64,000 nucleotides of DNA from Penicillus capitatus. Lineage: Eukaryota > Chlorophyta. How positions within the stretch are numbered: the first letter of the stretch is position 1; the number at the start of each line of letters is the position of its first letter. Where the stretch lies: positions 682,001 to 746,000 of the forward strand of contig OZ287703.1 in NCBI GenBank assembly GCA_965649825.1, written 5' to 3'. Of this stretch, positions 42,468 through 53,560 are shown in pieces. Below the pieces are notes generated by a model. It saw nothing but the letters and a program-made list of their open reading frames with translations. It was not told the origin of the DNA and made no database searches. The translations under genes were made by a program, and so were the position numbers.

Positions 42468-44069
42468 ATGACAGCGAGGTTCAAAGCAATTCGGCGAGTG
42501 GCGAAATCGGCCATGATGTGTCATCGTGTGGACGCTTCTTCCGCAGCAGAGCAGTGGTCAACGCCGTCTGGTGGCATCATCGACCACTTGGTCGGTATAC
42601 TAAAACGCACACGACGATGGCGCCGCGACGGACCTGCTCTGCGAAGATTGAACCGACATTGGTGCGTACAGCTGAATCAGCACATCGTCGCAGTCCAGCC
42701 ACACAGAAGTCGAGCTCTCGTGCACGAAGACGCGGCGTCGCTGCATAACTTTCCGCAGCTGACGTCTCTAAATGCAGAAATGTTTGCAAAAGAATACTGT
42801 GGTGATCGAAATGCAGCTCTCTTTCGGGCGATCGCGCAGCTTCCGAGACTGAAGTGCCTGGAATTATCCTCTGATGTCTTGAAACACATAAGCACATGTG
42901 ATCTGGCCCAGCTCACAGGTATCATCCGTCTACGGCACCGGGCGAGTCGTCGCATGACGCTTGTGGATGTCATGAAACTGGCACATCTGCCGTTACAGGA
43001 GCTGGCGATTGAATGCAGCCTCGTGTATCTGGAGCACCTCATACCGACGCTTCCGAAGCTGCAGTACTTAGAAGTCCGGACACAGACATTCGAATTGGAA
43101 TCTTCGGTCATCGCGGTTTTGAAACCTATGAAACGTCTGAAGCTTGTTTTTGAAAGGGGATTGGCAACAGTGGCGCAACTCGCTCAGCTGACGTCCTTGG
43201 TCGCACTTGAGATTAACAGGGTTCGTTTTCCCTCCGTCGAAGCTTTCAGAAAACTCCCGAGACTTGGAAGCCTGTCGATCACCGTGATGACGCACGAGAG
43301 TCTCTTTCTCGATGATCTCTCCAGGTTCTCGAAGAAACTCGACGATCTGAGCATCTTCCCAGTGCACAAAAATGCACCCTTCGCTCGCTCGGAAGCGGAC
43401 GAGCCCATTCACTTAAAGAGCCTCAGGCTGACCAACTGCCTCCTCGGTTCGGTCGATATGTTCCATCGCCTAACGTCGCTGACTTGTCTCATCCTGACCG
43501 ACTGCCAGCTGGAGCATGGACTCCAGTCGCTGACTGCCCTGAAGCGGTTGAGGATGCTGTGTCTCATGGATGTGTTTCCGGACTCCCGTCCTCTGCCGCC
43601 GGCGCCACTGAAGTCGTCGGATTTCCGAGAGCTGAAGGTTCTGTCGATGGATCTGGGCCGAGCCTACTCCACATCGATGGAGATGATCCTCTCGCTGACG
43701 GGGTTAGAGATTCTGGGACTGGATTGTCCAGATCCCCTGCCGCATCACAAGATCGCTCAGCTGGAGCTGCTCCCCAACCTTCGAGAGCTCGGTGTGTTCT
43801 GTCCGCAGAAAGAAATCGGAAAGGACCATCGATTTTTCGAATCACAATTCTTGATTAAATTGGAAGCACTCTGGGTGACAAACTTCAACGAAATCTGCTC
43901 TTATCGAGAGAAGCGAGTCAAGGACCCGCGGACGGTACTCAGTTCGTTGTACCGTCTCCTACAGAATGCTCCGCATCTAAAAGTAACGAATGGTATCAGT
44001 TCTATAAGATCTCTCCCTTTCATAGAATACCTCTGTCAACAATGTGCACCTAACTTTCGTTGCAGCTAA
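42468..44069 (+). CDS. intronless LRR protein 6
   Basis: 533 residues from ATG 42468 (a second ATG at 42513 may be the true start). It carries the family module STPSGGIIDHLVGILKRTRR, WRRDGPALRRLNRHW, VQPHRSRALVHEDAASLHNF, then PQLTSLNAEMF and about 14 LRRs such as LKSLRLTNCLLGSVDMF and LTSLTCLILTDCQLEHGLQS. Near the end is LQNAPHLKVTNG. It is the only plus-strand copy and lies 11 kb from the nearest sibling. A decayed copy of its C-terminal region lies 2.7 kb downstream (46800-46925). No intron or export signal. Confidence 0.82.
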   Translation: MTARFKAIRRVAKSAMMCHRVDASSAAEQWSTPSGGIIDHLVGILKRTRRWRRDGPALRRLNRHWCVQLNQHIVAVQPHRSRALVHEDAASLHNFPQLTSLNAEMFAKEYCGDRNAALFRAIAQLPRLKCLELSSDVLKHISTCDLAQLTGIIRLRHRASRRMTLVDVMKLAHLPLQELAIECSLVYLEHLIPTLPKLQYLEVRTQTFELESSVIAVLKPMKRLKLVFERGLATVAQLAQLTSLVALEINRVRFPSVEAFRKLPRLGSLSITVMTHESLFLDDLSRFSKKLDDLSIFPVHKNAPFARSEADEPIHLKSLRLTNCLLGSVDMFHRLTSLTCLILTDCQLEHGLQSLTALKRLRMLCLMDVFPDSRPLPPAPLKSSDFRELKVLSMDLGRAYSTSMEMILSLTGLEILGLDCPDPLPHHKIAQLELLPNLRELGVFCPQKEIGKDHRFFESQFLIKLEALWVTNFNEICSYREKRVKDPRTVLSSLYRLLQNAPHLKVTNGISSIRSLPFIEYLCQQCAPNFRCS

Positions 44070-44886
44070 AGTATTTTTATTGTTCAATTTACTTCGACGT
44101 GTCTCATTCAGTCCATCAACTGATGCGTGTTCTCTGGAGAGTTCTGCCTCTGGAGTGTAAGAGGAATGTCTGGAATCGAACAGCATATACCGTGGTTGTC
44201 ATCTATCCAGCTGTCGTACGATAAGAGAAACGCCTCTGTGACGTACTTGGTTTCTCACCGTGATCTCGATCCCGATTTTGCCTTCGCGATGACGATCTCT
44301 TTTTCATGACGCATGAAACGTTTGGATGTCGCAGGGAATTTGCTATTCTGTCGCTATTTCGTATTGGAAAGGCGTGTCTGGCTGTGTATGCACAAACTGT
44401 AAGCCTTAGATCACTTGTGGAGCAACCAATCCAGACCTTATCCTGCGCAGATGAAGCGCGTATGCTGTTCTCGCTGCGCTAATCTGTCGTCGAGAGGTCC
44501 TTTCGGCGAACAAATGATCTCAACTGTCGGCGAGACTCGGGCGGGTAACATTCGATAAAGGTGCGTCGTGATCGAGACGTTGACCGCCGATTTGGCGACA
44601 AAGATCGATTCAACACACGCAAACGCGTCTCGCATCGGGCACAAGAGACTGTGTTTCTGCAATCAAGAGAGATACAACAAATCCGTCCACCAACCAATTG
44701 AGATGACATTCAGTTGGCTTCGAGATCATCGCCAACCAGTCAGTCCGTCATCATACGAAAAGTGAGATAATCCAAGTTGTTATGGGTAACGACTAAATCT
44801 CATGTTGACCAATTGTGTAAAACCAACGATCATCGATTGGGTCCACAACGAAGAGTCCTGCTAACTCGTGTCTTCATCGAAACAGC
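44070..44886. other. gene-free stretch, 820 bp
   Basis: Between the LRR gene 6 stop and the 3' end of secreted gene A. No frame worth calling; no repeats noticed. Confidence 0.4.
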
Positions 44887-45823
44887 CTATCTGCCGGGAT
44901 TTGCACTAGCCGTCGCACTTGCTTGAATCATGCCATTGCCTCGCACACTGCCGCTAACATCAGTAGTTGTGGTCGAGGATTGAGCACTACCCGTTCTGTC
45001 AACATCACACAAGATGACAGCCTGTATGTGATCCAGAAGATACGAACCCGGATGCCGGAGACGGTGACGGTTTGTTCGTTGATGGGGAATCTTTACGATC
45101 GCAATAGACCCAGCACTTCTTGAAGGCCGTAGAGACAAGTTTCCGAACGGCGACATCAAAAGAAAAATCGGCATCGAGTCCCAAGACACCACTGGCCGAA
45201 CAGGCGGAGGCCTCTGCCTCTGCTGCGGCCGATACCATGGCGTTCACCGCATCCACGACGGCCGTCTCACACTCTGCCGTATTCGTGCCAAGTTGCTTGG
45301 CAAGGTCGACAATTGTATTCGCGACAAAGCAGCCGACGACCTCAGCATCCGCGGCCGAGTTGGCTGAGCCGCATCCGACGGATCCATCTGTACATTCGGC
45401 TCTCACAAAGGCTGACGCAAATGCCGCAGCAGCGACGGTGATATAGCATTTTGCGTCGTCTCTCGGTCTGACAGAACGGCAGGTGCCTTGGTCATAGAGT
45501 GTATCGCTTGTGTAGCATCCTTGAAGCTCAGAAACGAACGTCTGTACACAAAAGGCATGATATCACGAAGGGGTGCGAGGCGTGACGTACTCCGCAGTAA
45601 GCGTTGGAAATGGACCGCACGGCGCAACTTCCACCCGTCGAGACAACAGTCGCCGACGAAAACGCCGTGGCGCTGCATCGTCCACTTGGATTTGGACAAC
45701 GACTGTTAAAATCGGCTGCAGGACATTAGATAAGCTCAAGACACAACGAGGACGTATTGGTCGACCTGAAGCAAATGTACCGAGAAGGACGACGCACAGA
45801 GCAACGAGCATATTGTTTGCCAT
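44887..45823 (-). CDS. secreted Ala/Cys-rich family protein A
   Basis: First of five paralogs. ATG 45823: signal peptide MANNMLVALCVVLLGTFASG, cut by a phase-1 intron. Exon 2 reads ADFNSRCPNPSGRCSATAFS, then GGSCAVRSISNAYCG, followed by a phase-0 intron. Exon 3 reads FVSELQGCYTSDTLYDQGTC, then [54 protein letters not shown] and FKKCWVYCD. A third intron (~50 nt, ending GATGTTGACAG) precedes a Ser/Thr-rich tail ending ASATASANPGR. Ala at alternate or third positions implies amphipathic helices, with several paired Cys. I know no family like it. Extracellular or cell-surface role inferred from the signal peptide. Confidence 0.82.
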
Positions 45824-45933
45824 CTTGAAACCTTCACTGTCTATCTTGCAATTCCTTGACCTGCGCAGATTGCAAACGACGGTGAACAATTCGCGAAAAA
45901 TCTGAAAGCATGAAGATTGAAAGAACGTCACGT

Positions 45934-45940
45934 ATTTATA
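45934..45940 (-). promoter_or_regulatory. TATA box of secreted gene A
   Basis: TATAAAT on the minus strand, ~111 bp before the ATG. The same heptamer is found at 90-110 bp before the ATGs of three paralogs. Confidence 0.6.
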
Positions 45941-48362
45941 CGTTGGCTGAGAAGGACCAGATAGACTGTCGCTTCGGCGTCAGATACTTCATGCTGTAAA
46001 CTGTTCACATGACCTGTCTAACGGTCGTCTATAACTTCTTGATCTTGTGGAGAACGATGATTCAAGTTCTAAAACGGACTTTGGTTGAAGGGCTATCAGC
46101 CAATGATGGCCGCAGAACGCATTGGCCGCGGCCAGAGCAGAGCGAACGGGAATCTGAGCGACGTTTGGGGACAGCTGGCAGGCTTTTCCAGCTAACGTCC
46201 ACCTTCGGGGCGAGTACTGTCATGTAGGCGCGGCACCACGTGGTCGGCGTCGTATCGACCGCGTGGCTTCGGACAGCGGTGGACCGCTGCTGTCTTGTGG
46301 ACAGTGAACGAAGTATGCAGAAGTTCGCACGCGCTTCGACGCGGCGCGTTGTGAACTCGCGTCATCCACAAGAGTCGTACTGCCGGTAAAACGGCACTGC
46401 GTCACCACGCAGACCAGCCTTCAAAACCTATGAAGGTTGCTTGACACGCCACAGCCAATTCGCCCATCGTCGCAAACAAAGACGGCAATCCATCAACGCA
46501 CTCTCTTCAGGGACCAAAAGCGATACCTACTCTATCATTCAGTAAAGTACTCGATTGCGACAGGGACCAGATTATGAAGCTTGGAGAGGCGAGTGCTTCT
46601 AAGGAATGCAATGCCGTTCGAAAGTGTAGGAGTACTATACAGTAGAGAGGTAGATAGCTCTGCTGTACTTTGGCATTGGTTTTCCTAGACGAAACATGCT
46701 GAAACCATTGTCGAGTAAGGTATTGTTCCAAGCCCCTGTCAGCTGGCGACTTAAAGTACTGCCGCAATCAACTGTGCATGCAGTCGTCTCCGGTTCCAAA
46801 TCTCCATCGATCCTATCGCTGACAGGGTTAGAGATTCTGAGAGTGGGCATTGTCCACATCTCTTGTCGCCTCACAAGTTTGCTCAGCTGGAGCTGCTCCC
46901 CAAACTTCGAGAGTTAGACTGTTCCAGCCTGCACTGCTGCTACCCGAGATGGGATACCTTCGGATAACATGTATTCTGTCTGTAACGTACATGATGTCAC
47001 GCAGAGGACGTCAGGAATGCGTATGCGTCGTTTGACGTCACATAGCGAAAAATGTTAGTTCTTTGCCTTACCTTAATCGTAGCGGGAAGTTCATTGTCCT
47101 TCCTTCAGAATGGATATTCACGAAGAAGCCTTGGAGTTTTGACCCGAAACAGAAAACGAGAGATTGTAGGATATTCCTAAACTGCTCGACGTCAACGATG
47201 TCGCCCTTCAGCGAAGCGGCGGGTATGTTGCGTCGCATCTCTCCTGCAAGCGTTGGCATCTATCCGACGACGAGGTTTGCTGCCTTTAGACTCTAGTAAA
47301 AGAGTAAGCAAAGTCTGTCGTCGGCGTGCGGCGAATTGCTTTCGGAATAACCCATGTGAGGCCGTCCAGTTGGACTTGGATAATCTAGCACAGGATGTCG
47401 AGTACCATCTCTTGTTTACTCAGTCTTTGTGCATCGTATTCTAATCTTGGATATAAGAACCACATGGCGATCGAGAAATACGCAAATCTCTAACAATACT
47501 ACTGTCTGCGTCAAAGATGTCAGTCGGCGCATTGGGCATTTCAGATCATCCAGCTGCAGAGTTTATTAAGAGACATGGTGGAGCAAAGGCACAGTAAACA
47601 CTCGCAATGATGCGTTTGTACGTGCGCCTCTCGAGCTGACGTCTGTTTAACACGAAGAACATGCTCTTGTTCTGAGGGGAAGGCCGCTGATCGAAATGCG
47701 TGACACGATCGCGAGTCTCAACGTGATTGGTAGACGGTCAATTGCAGAAACGTCGAGAAGCGTCATGGATGTGTTTTTGAGACAGCTTTGCTATTCGCTC
47801 TTTGTCTAGATCCTCTGATCTCAAAGTCAATGCACACAAACAAAAAGACTCCTTCAATTTCATCCTCTTTATGGTAGACTGTAATGCTGTCGACGACTAA
47901 TGATACCGTTCTTCTTGGTGCGTTGTGCTTACGTGCTGAAACCATAAAAGGGTGGTTGAGTGCCTTCGAGGTTGCCTTGGGAAAAGAGCGAGGAATCAAA
48001 TGATCGATGTTCGCGATAGAGAACGCGTTTTTCTGTGAGTGTCATCGATTTCGTTCGTTCGTTAAGCCGAGATGTTAACAGCTCTCTGCCAATGAACAAC
48101 AACCCACTGATTCATCGTTAACTGCCGATGGCAATGATTTGGGGGTGGTGTAGGAAATGTAAGATCCTTCTTGACCATCTTTGTAATGAGTGACCAGATT
48201 TGACGACGCGAAATGCGAGAACCCATTGCAACATGTTCTGCACACAGAACGATGTTCGTATAGGACTTGTTTGGTTGAAGAGTACTATTTGGCTGTGGTA
48301 TCGGCGTCTTCCATTGTGAGCCTAACGACTCCCGACGGGTCCTGCTGTAACTTCACCCATTA
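45941..48362. other. gene-poor stretch, 2.4 kb, with LRR remnant
   Basis: Apart from the LRR fragment at 46800-46925 I see no gene. Short frames, for example 47068-47259 minus, have no domain or splice support. Confidence 0.4.
46800..46925 (+). pseudogene. decayed fragment of an LRR gene
   Basis: About 125 bp clearly homologous to 43670-43800 of LRR gene 6. Both contain GGGTTAGAGATTCTG and, further on, GCTCAGCTGGAGCTGCTCCC with CTTCGAGAG after it. The spacing is close to that in the intact gene, but frames differ and the reading frame breaks within a few codons. No N-terminal module is present. A remnant of a former LRR copy. Confidence 0.75.
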
Positions 48363-49951
48363 TCACGACACTGGCCCTATCATCAACCCGACTGTTATGT
48401 TTGGCGATAGGAAAGGCACGAACGTTGGTGCTGCAGGAGGTGGTGGTGACGTAGTAACAGTTGCTCCTGCAGAAGCACTACCTCCGTCTGCTGAGGCATC
48501 AGTGGTGACAGCCACCATTGCGCCATCAGATCTGACAGATCAGCAAACTTATATACATTAAAGAGTGAAAAGGGACAGACGGGGAGGCCGGAGGAGGAGG
48601 CGTTGATGGTGGCGGTGGAGGTGGCGTATCGGGAGATGGAGTCGGGGAAGCCGGAGTGGGAGCCGGAGGTGTTGGTGAAACGGTAACATCTACCTCAGCA
48701 GAGGCCGTTGCGCCTCCGCTGGCCATGGCACTAGCGTCAGCTGCTACCATTCCGCCATCAGATCTGTCAGAAAAACAGAGTTATACTCTGCAGCGTGAAG
48801 AAAGGGACAGACGGGGTCGGAGATGCGGGAGCGGGAGACGGGGTCGGAGATGCTGGAGCGGGAGACGGGGTCGGAGATGCGGGAGCGGGAGACGGGGTCG
48901 GAGATGCGGGAGCGGGAGACGGGGTCGGAGATGCGGGAGCGGGAGACGGGGTCGGAGATGCGGGAGCGGGAGACGGGGTCGGAGATGCGGGAGCGGGAGA
49001 CGGGGTCGGAGATGCGGGAGCGGGAGACGGGGTCGGAGATGCGGGAGCGGGAGACGGGGTCGGAGATGCGGGAGCGGGAGACGGGGTCGGAGATGCGGGA
49101 GCGGGAGACGGGGTCGGAGATGCGGGAGCGGGAGACGGGGTCGGAGATGCGGGAGCGGGAGACGGGGTCGGAGACGGAGGAGAAGGAGACGGAGGAGAAG
49201 GAGAAGGTGTCACTGGAGGTCGATCATCACAGTAGATAAAACATCGCCTCAAAGCTGAAACGATGCCATTCTGGACACTGATATCGAACGCAAAATCGGC
49301 ATCGAGTCCAACGACCCCGCTGGACGAGCATGCCGCGGCCTCCGCGTCGGCTGCGGCCCGCGCTGTGGAATCCACCAAACTCGCAAGCGCCGACGAGCAT
49401 CTTGTCGATACAGGTCCGAGACTTGCTGCTAATTGCGCGATCGAATTGACCGTAAAGCAACCGACGATCTCGGCATCCGCAAATGAACTGGCCGAACCGC
49501 AGCCGATCGATCGCCCATCGCAATCCGCTCTCACAAACGCACTGGCAAACGCCGCAGCGCTAACCATGGCAAAGCACTTGGCATCGGATTCGGGTGTCAC
49601 CGGACGACAACCTCTACTTCCATAGAACGATCCCGAACCGAAGCAGCCTTGAAACTCGGAAGGAAAAGACTACACAGCAGCCATGTGATACCCATCCATG
49701 CTCGTGTTTAAGCGTACTCCGCAAAACGCGTTAGAGCTGGCCCGCACGGTACAACTTCCACCGCTCGACGAGGCGGTCGCTCTTGTCCCGACTATGGCTG
49801 TGCAGGTCGACGTCGGGTTCGGGCATCTCGACACAAAACCCGCTGCGGGCCGCGTGTTCCTTTAAGGCCACGAACGTGCAGCGGTCTAACCTGAAGTAAG
49901 GGTTCCCAATAGGGTAATGGACAAAATCACAAGCGCCGTGAACGACATCAT
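48363..49951 (-). CDS. secreted Ala/Cys-rich family protein B with Pro-rich stalk
   Basis: ATG 49951: signal peptide [21 protein letters not shown] phase-1 intron leads to exon 2, [20 protein letters not shown] then [15 protein letters not shown], aligning with paralog A. Exon 3: [64 protein letters not shown]. It is followed by (PTPSPAPAS)x13, a rod like hydroxyproline-rich cell-wall proteins. Two 49-nt introns (48764-48812 and 48532-48580) then precede two related exons, [20 protein letters not shown] and [20 protein letters not shown]. The protein ends [15 protein letters not shown] at 48363. The stalk suggests an extracellular-matrix or wall protein. Whether all downstream exons are used in one transcript is not certain. 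Confidence 0.8.
48813..49170 (-). repeat. 27-bp minisatellite, 13 units, coding PTPSPAPAS
   Basis: Tandem 27-bp units, in frame with secreted protein B, nearly identical (one T-for-G change seen near 48853). No stop occurs in several other frames, which generates spurious Gly/Asp- and Arg-rich open frames on the opposite strand. Confidence 0.97.
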
Positions 49952-51941
49952 GCCGTTTATGCTGCCTCCCTTTGAGGTAATAACCCGCTTCAAGTTGGCA
50001 GGGTATGCGAAGAATTCGCGAAAAAATCTAGAGGCAAAAATCTAAAGCGAAGGGCGAATTTATAGCTTGGCCGATTCGATGCGATCCGATCAGATAACGA
50101 GTCGCTTCACTGTCAGCTACCGAACAGCGTGCGCCTTGCACGAGGCACCACATAACAGCGCCCCACGGCTTCCTTACCCGTAGGTACAGCTGATGAGAAG
50201 CTGAGAAGTTCACCAAGATGCCGAGAGTCCTGGACATTAATATCCTTCCTTACCTGGTGGGCCGCGGCGGCCTTTCGAGGCATATATTGTCCACATGCCC
50301 TAAACAGCTAGGAGCTGACACATCCAACGCAGTCAGCTTCTGACTCCATGTTGCCAGGTGTCTTCTTCACGCGGCTTTTCCCACAAGTCGGAAAGCCAGT
50401 TGTGTTGCGGAGGCATAGCAGATGCCGCCCAACAACGAACGAAAAGCAGCTAGCCGAGCACAGCAGTCGCGTCGCTGAAGATGCTTCGGTGAACGTACTC
50501 TGCTCAAGCCAATGTCGTTGAAAGAGCGATAAAGCCCGGTGCGTGCGACGCGTCTGGGTCCACCTTGTTCGGCCGAGGCGGCGAGTCGAAGATGCCCAAG
50601 GCAGCGAGCGTCTCGTTCTTCGTTTCATAATGCAGGTACAGCGCGTGCGGGTACGAGTTCGAATTTGCTAAACAGTGCCGACTACAGCTGAACCGTTGCT
50701 CGCAAAGGCCTTCGAAGGCATAGGCTGGTCTTTAGAAACGGAAAAAGCGTGTCTAGTTGGAATAGTACGCAAAATTGTAAAGTGCCTTCGACGCATCCTG
50801 TCCACGAGTACGATCGGAAGGCACCCACTACATTCGAATGGTGTCATGCCGAAGCCTATTTTCAGCTATACGCGTTTGCCGCATCTCCTTCCACTCTCCC
50901 GGCAAGACAACGAATCGCCCGTAAACAAGTGCTTCTGAGCGTCTATGCCTCAAAGACCGAGAAAAAAATGTTCCCTGGGCACTTTCCACGTAGCCACTGC
51001 ATGGTTCCCATTTTTAGAATGGCATTAAGTTGTTTGTTGTTATTGACGTCACCCATCATGTCTATGAAAGCATCCGCTCCGTGATAATGTCCTCTACACG
51101 ATCTTAGTCAGCTGTTTGGATATAGTGGACTGGACGTCCCGCTTGATTTTTTAAACAATTGTGTGTGGCATCGGCTTAAGAGCCATGTACCCTGAGCGCG
51201 TCTAGACGGTGGCTATCTTATCGACGATCGCTACTGCCATCATTAGACAGTTGCTGTCTCTAGAATCAAAAACTGCAGCGGAATCCAAATGCAATTGGAG
51301 ATCGAAAGAGAAAGCCGATCGATCTATAGGCAGCAAAGGCGCCCTGCGAGCCATCGAGATCTTACTATTCGTTTCCTGTGCGTGGCGGTGGTCGTGATGG
51401 GCGATGATGACCCGTGCACCGAACGCGTTGCGCGTTTTTCGATGAGGAGGTATTTGCGAATAGAGCATGCTCTAGCTGCCAACAATTTCCTTGCCCGACA
51501 CATAAATCCATCCAACATTGCCCGAATATCCCATGTGTATGTTCGAGTGCTAGATAGGGAGGGTCTTTGTCGTTCCAAAACCTGCATTTGCCAAAAATAG
51601 AAACAACGAAATGGAAATCGACATCAAATGCGATTTCCGTAACCGGGCGAAGTCACTTGATCAACAGAACCCCTTCTCAAACTGGAGAGAAATCCAGCCG
51701 CTTGATAGTTAGCAATTGCCCGTATAGCACAAATGAAAGCAATGCGGTCAGACCGCAAAGAAAACGGCTTATTCTGCCGTTTTATACAAAAAAGAGGTTA
51801 TACTGGCTTCGTTTGTAAATGCAAGTGTCGTATGGACCACCAATACTTGATAGATAGAAAGGAAACTTTGCAAACCACGTGGGTCATTTCGATGTCATGC
51901 AAAACTAACTTTGTGATCATTCTCGCGTAAGTATTTTCAAT
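49952..51941. other. gene-free stretch, 2.0 kb
   Basis: Promoter side of gene B (TATAAAT at 50058-50064, minus) and about 1.9 kb more with no supported gene. Short frames at 51202-51600 overlap on both strands without domain content. Confidence 0.4.
50058..50064 (-). promoter_or_regulatory. TATA box of secreted gene B
   Basis: TATAAAT followed by TC, ~107 bp before the ATG. Between it and the ATG is AATTCGCGAAAAA, nearly the same as in gene A. Confidence 0.6.
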
Positions 51942-52796
51942 TCAATGGTCTGTGGTATTTGAAGGAGGAGATGTGACATTTGCAGGAGGAGATGTATCGG
52001 TAACTTCTGCACCTCCCGCGGATACCGGCTTTTCCACCTCCTTGTCGTCAACTTTTTCGCAATACACCCAGCACGACGCAAAAGCCTTAGAAATGACGCT
52101 CTTCACTTCGCTGGAGAACTGGAAGTCTTTCGCCATTCCTGGTTTGTTTTTGGAAGAGCAGGCACTGGCCATGGCAGTTGCACCAGCAGACGCGATGTTC
52201 ACGACCACGGCATCGACTGCTGACTGACAAGCGGGATCGTTGGTTTTTCCGCTATATAGGGTTACGTTAACGATAGCTTCGGCAACAGAACACGCTGTCG
52301 CCGATGCTTCTACTCTCGCCTCAATGCACCCCTCCCCTTTGCCCGTGCATTCGGCAAAGACCGAGGCGGATGCAAAAGCCGACGCAGCTGCCTTCGCCCA
52401 ACATTCGACGTCGCGTTCGATACCATGAGTACGACACTTTCCATCTGCTGCGTCTCCGTAGAGTTTTTCGCCATTGACACAACCCTGACTTGCCGACGCA
52501 AATGTCTAATAATGCAAAGCGTTAAGGAGAACGGTTCGTAGGGAACGGTCGCAGAGGATGGATACCTTGCAATCCGTCTCGTGTTTGAAAGTGCACGGTT
52601 TCGCACGCTTACCATACTGCTTAATTTTCGTGCGAACGTATTCACTGTTGCAGCTTGATTTGGTTGCGGGACATGTCGACTTGAAATCGGCTGCATGCAC
52701 ACTTCAAGAAAACCGACGAATATGTGTTGCCATACCATAGACTGAAGCGGCGCCCAAAAGGACGACGAACAGTGGCACAAACAAAGTCTTCCACAT
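51942..52796 (-). CDS. secreted Ala/Cys-rich family protein C
   Basis: ATG 52796: signal peptide MWKTLFVPLFVVLLGAASVY, then a phase-1 intron (GTATGG...CATGCAG). Exon 2: ADFKSTCPATKSSCNSEYVR, KPCTFKHETDCK, and a phase-0 intron. Exon 3: FASASQGCVNGEKLYGD, DVECWAKAAASAFASASVFA, ECTGKGEGCIEARVEASATA, NIASAGATAMASACSS, ISKAFASCWVYCEKV, then an acidic/Pro tail ending PPSNTTDH. Same exon layout and the same Cys landmarks as A and B, including the final C.(V/I)YC. The exon-3 Asp-Phe motif before the last Cys pair is also kept (KDFQF; LDADFSF in A). Its TATAAAT is at 52902-52908. Confidence 0.82.
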
Positions 52797-53560
52797 TTTG
52801 TTCAAAACTGAAACGGTGTTTGTTCTCCAAACGATGTCGCTCTCGACGCGTCCTCTTGGGCAATTGCTTGCTTGGGTGAAGAATGCACGTAGGGCCGTCG
52901 AATTTATAGAATACGTTGACGTGACAGGTGTGGTACGCGTGTGCTGAGAGCCAATATCCAACGCTCGTTTTGTACCTCTACATGAGAGCAAGGGTCATCA
53001 GCTTCTCTATCCGTCAATGCAGCTCCACTGAACCATGAAGTTCGCACTGCGTGCCCATCTTGAAATCATTCTTAAAAAATGGGACGCGGCCCTGAAGCGA
53101 CCTTCGTCAACGTATGGTAACCCGTCGGCCATGCTGACCACAAAAACAGAAGATTCTCGGGAGAACGGTAAGACACCATCTGCATCGATGAACGTGGCGC
53201 AGCATCGATTGCGCTTGAATGCTGAGAAGACATTTGCGAGCAATGCCGCGTTCGCGTTACGCTTTTGAGAATCAAGACGTTGAGCCGTTTATGCTTTCAA
53301 CGGAAACCCCGCGGAGGAATGCAGCTCCTTGTCTCCTAAAGCTAATCCCCCACGGTTTATACAGACGACCTCACTCAAAGAGAAAAAAGTCGATTGTTTC
53401 ATTGGGAAAGAAGACTCCTTCCGTCAAACCGCACAACTGACAAAGACATCGATCAAGACAGCACAGAACGGAACGCGTAGCTCCACGGCATTCTGCATGC
53501 CGTGTCGTTGTCACTAGCACCAAGCAATAAAAACTCAATAGCGCCTACAAATGGGCATCA
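52797..53560. other. intergenic between secreted genes C and D
   Basis: 760 bp with the gene C promoter (TATAAAT at 52902-52908, minus) and no supported gene. Confidence 0.4.
52902..52908 (-). promoter_or_regulatory. TATA box of secreted gene C
   Basis: TATAAAT then TCG, ~106 bp before the ATG at 52796, matching the placement in paralogs A and B. Confidence 0.6.

Noticed and set aside
48656-49258. Plus-strand Arg/Gly- and Gly/Asp-rich open frames
   Set aside because: By-products of the 27-bp minisatellite; the minus-strand Pro-rich frame is joined to a conserved secreted head.
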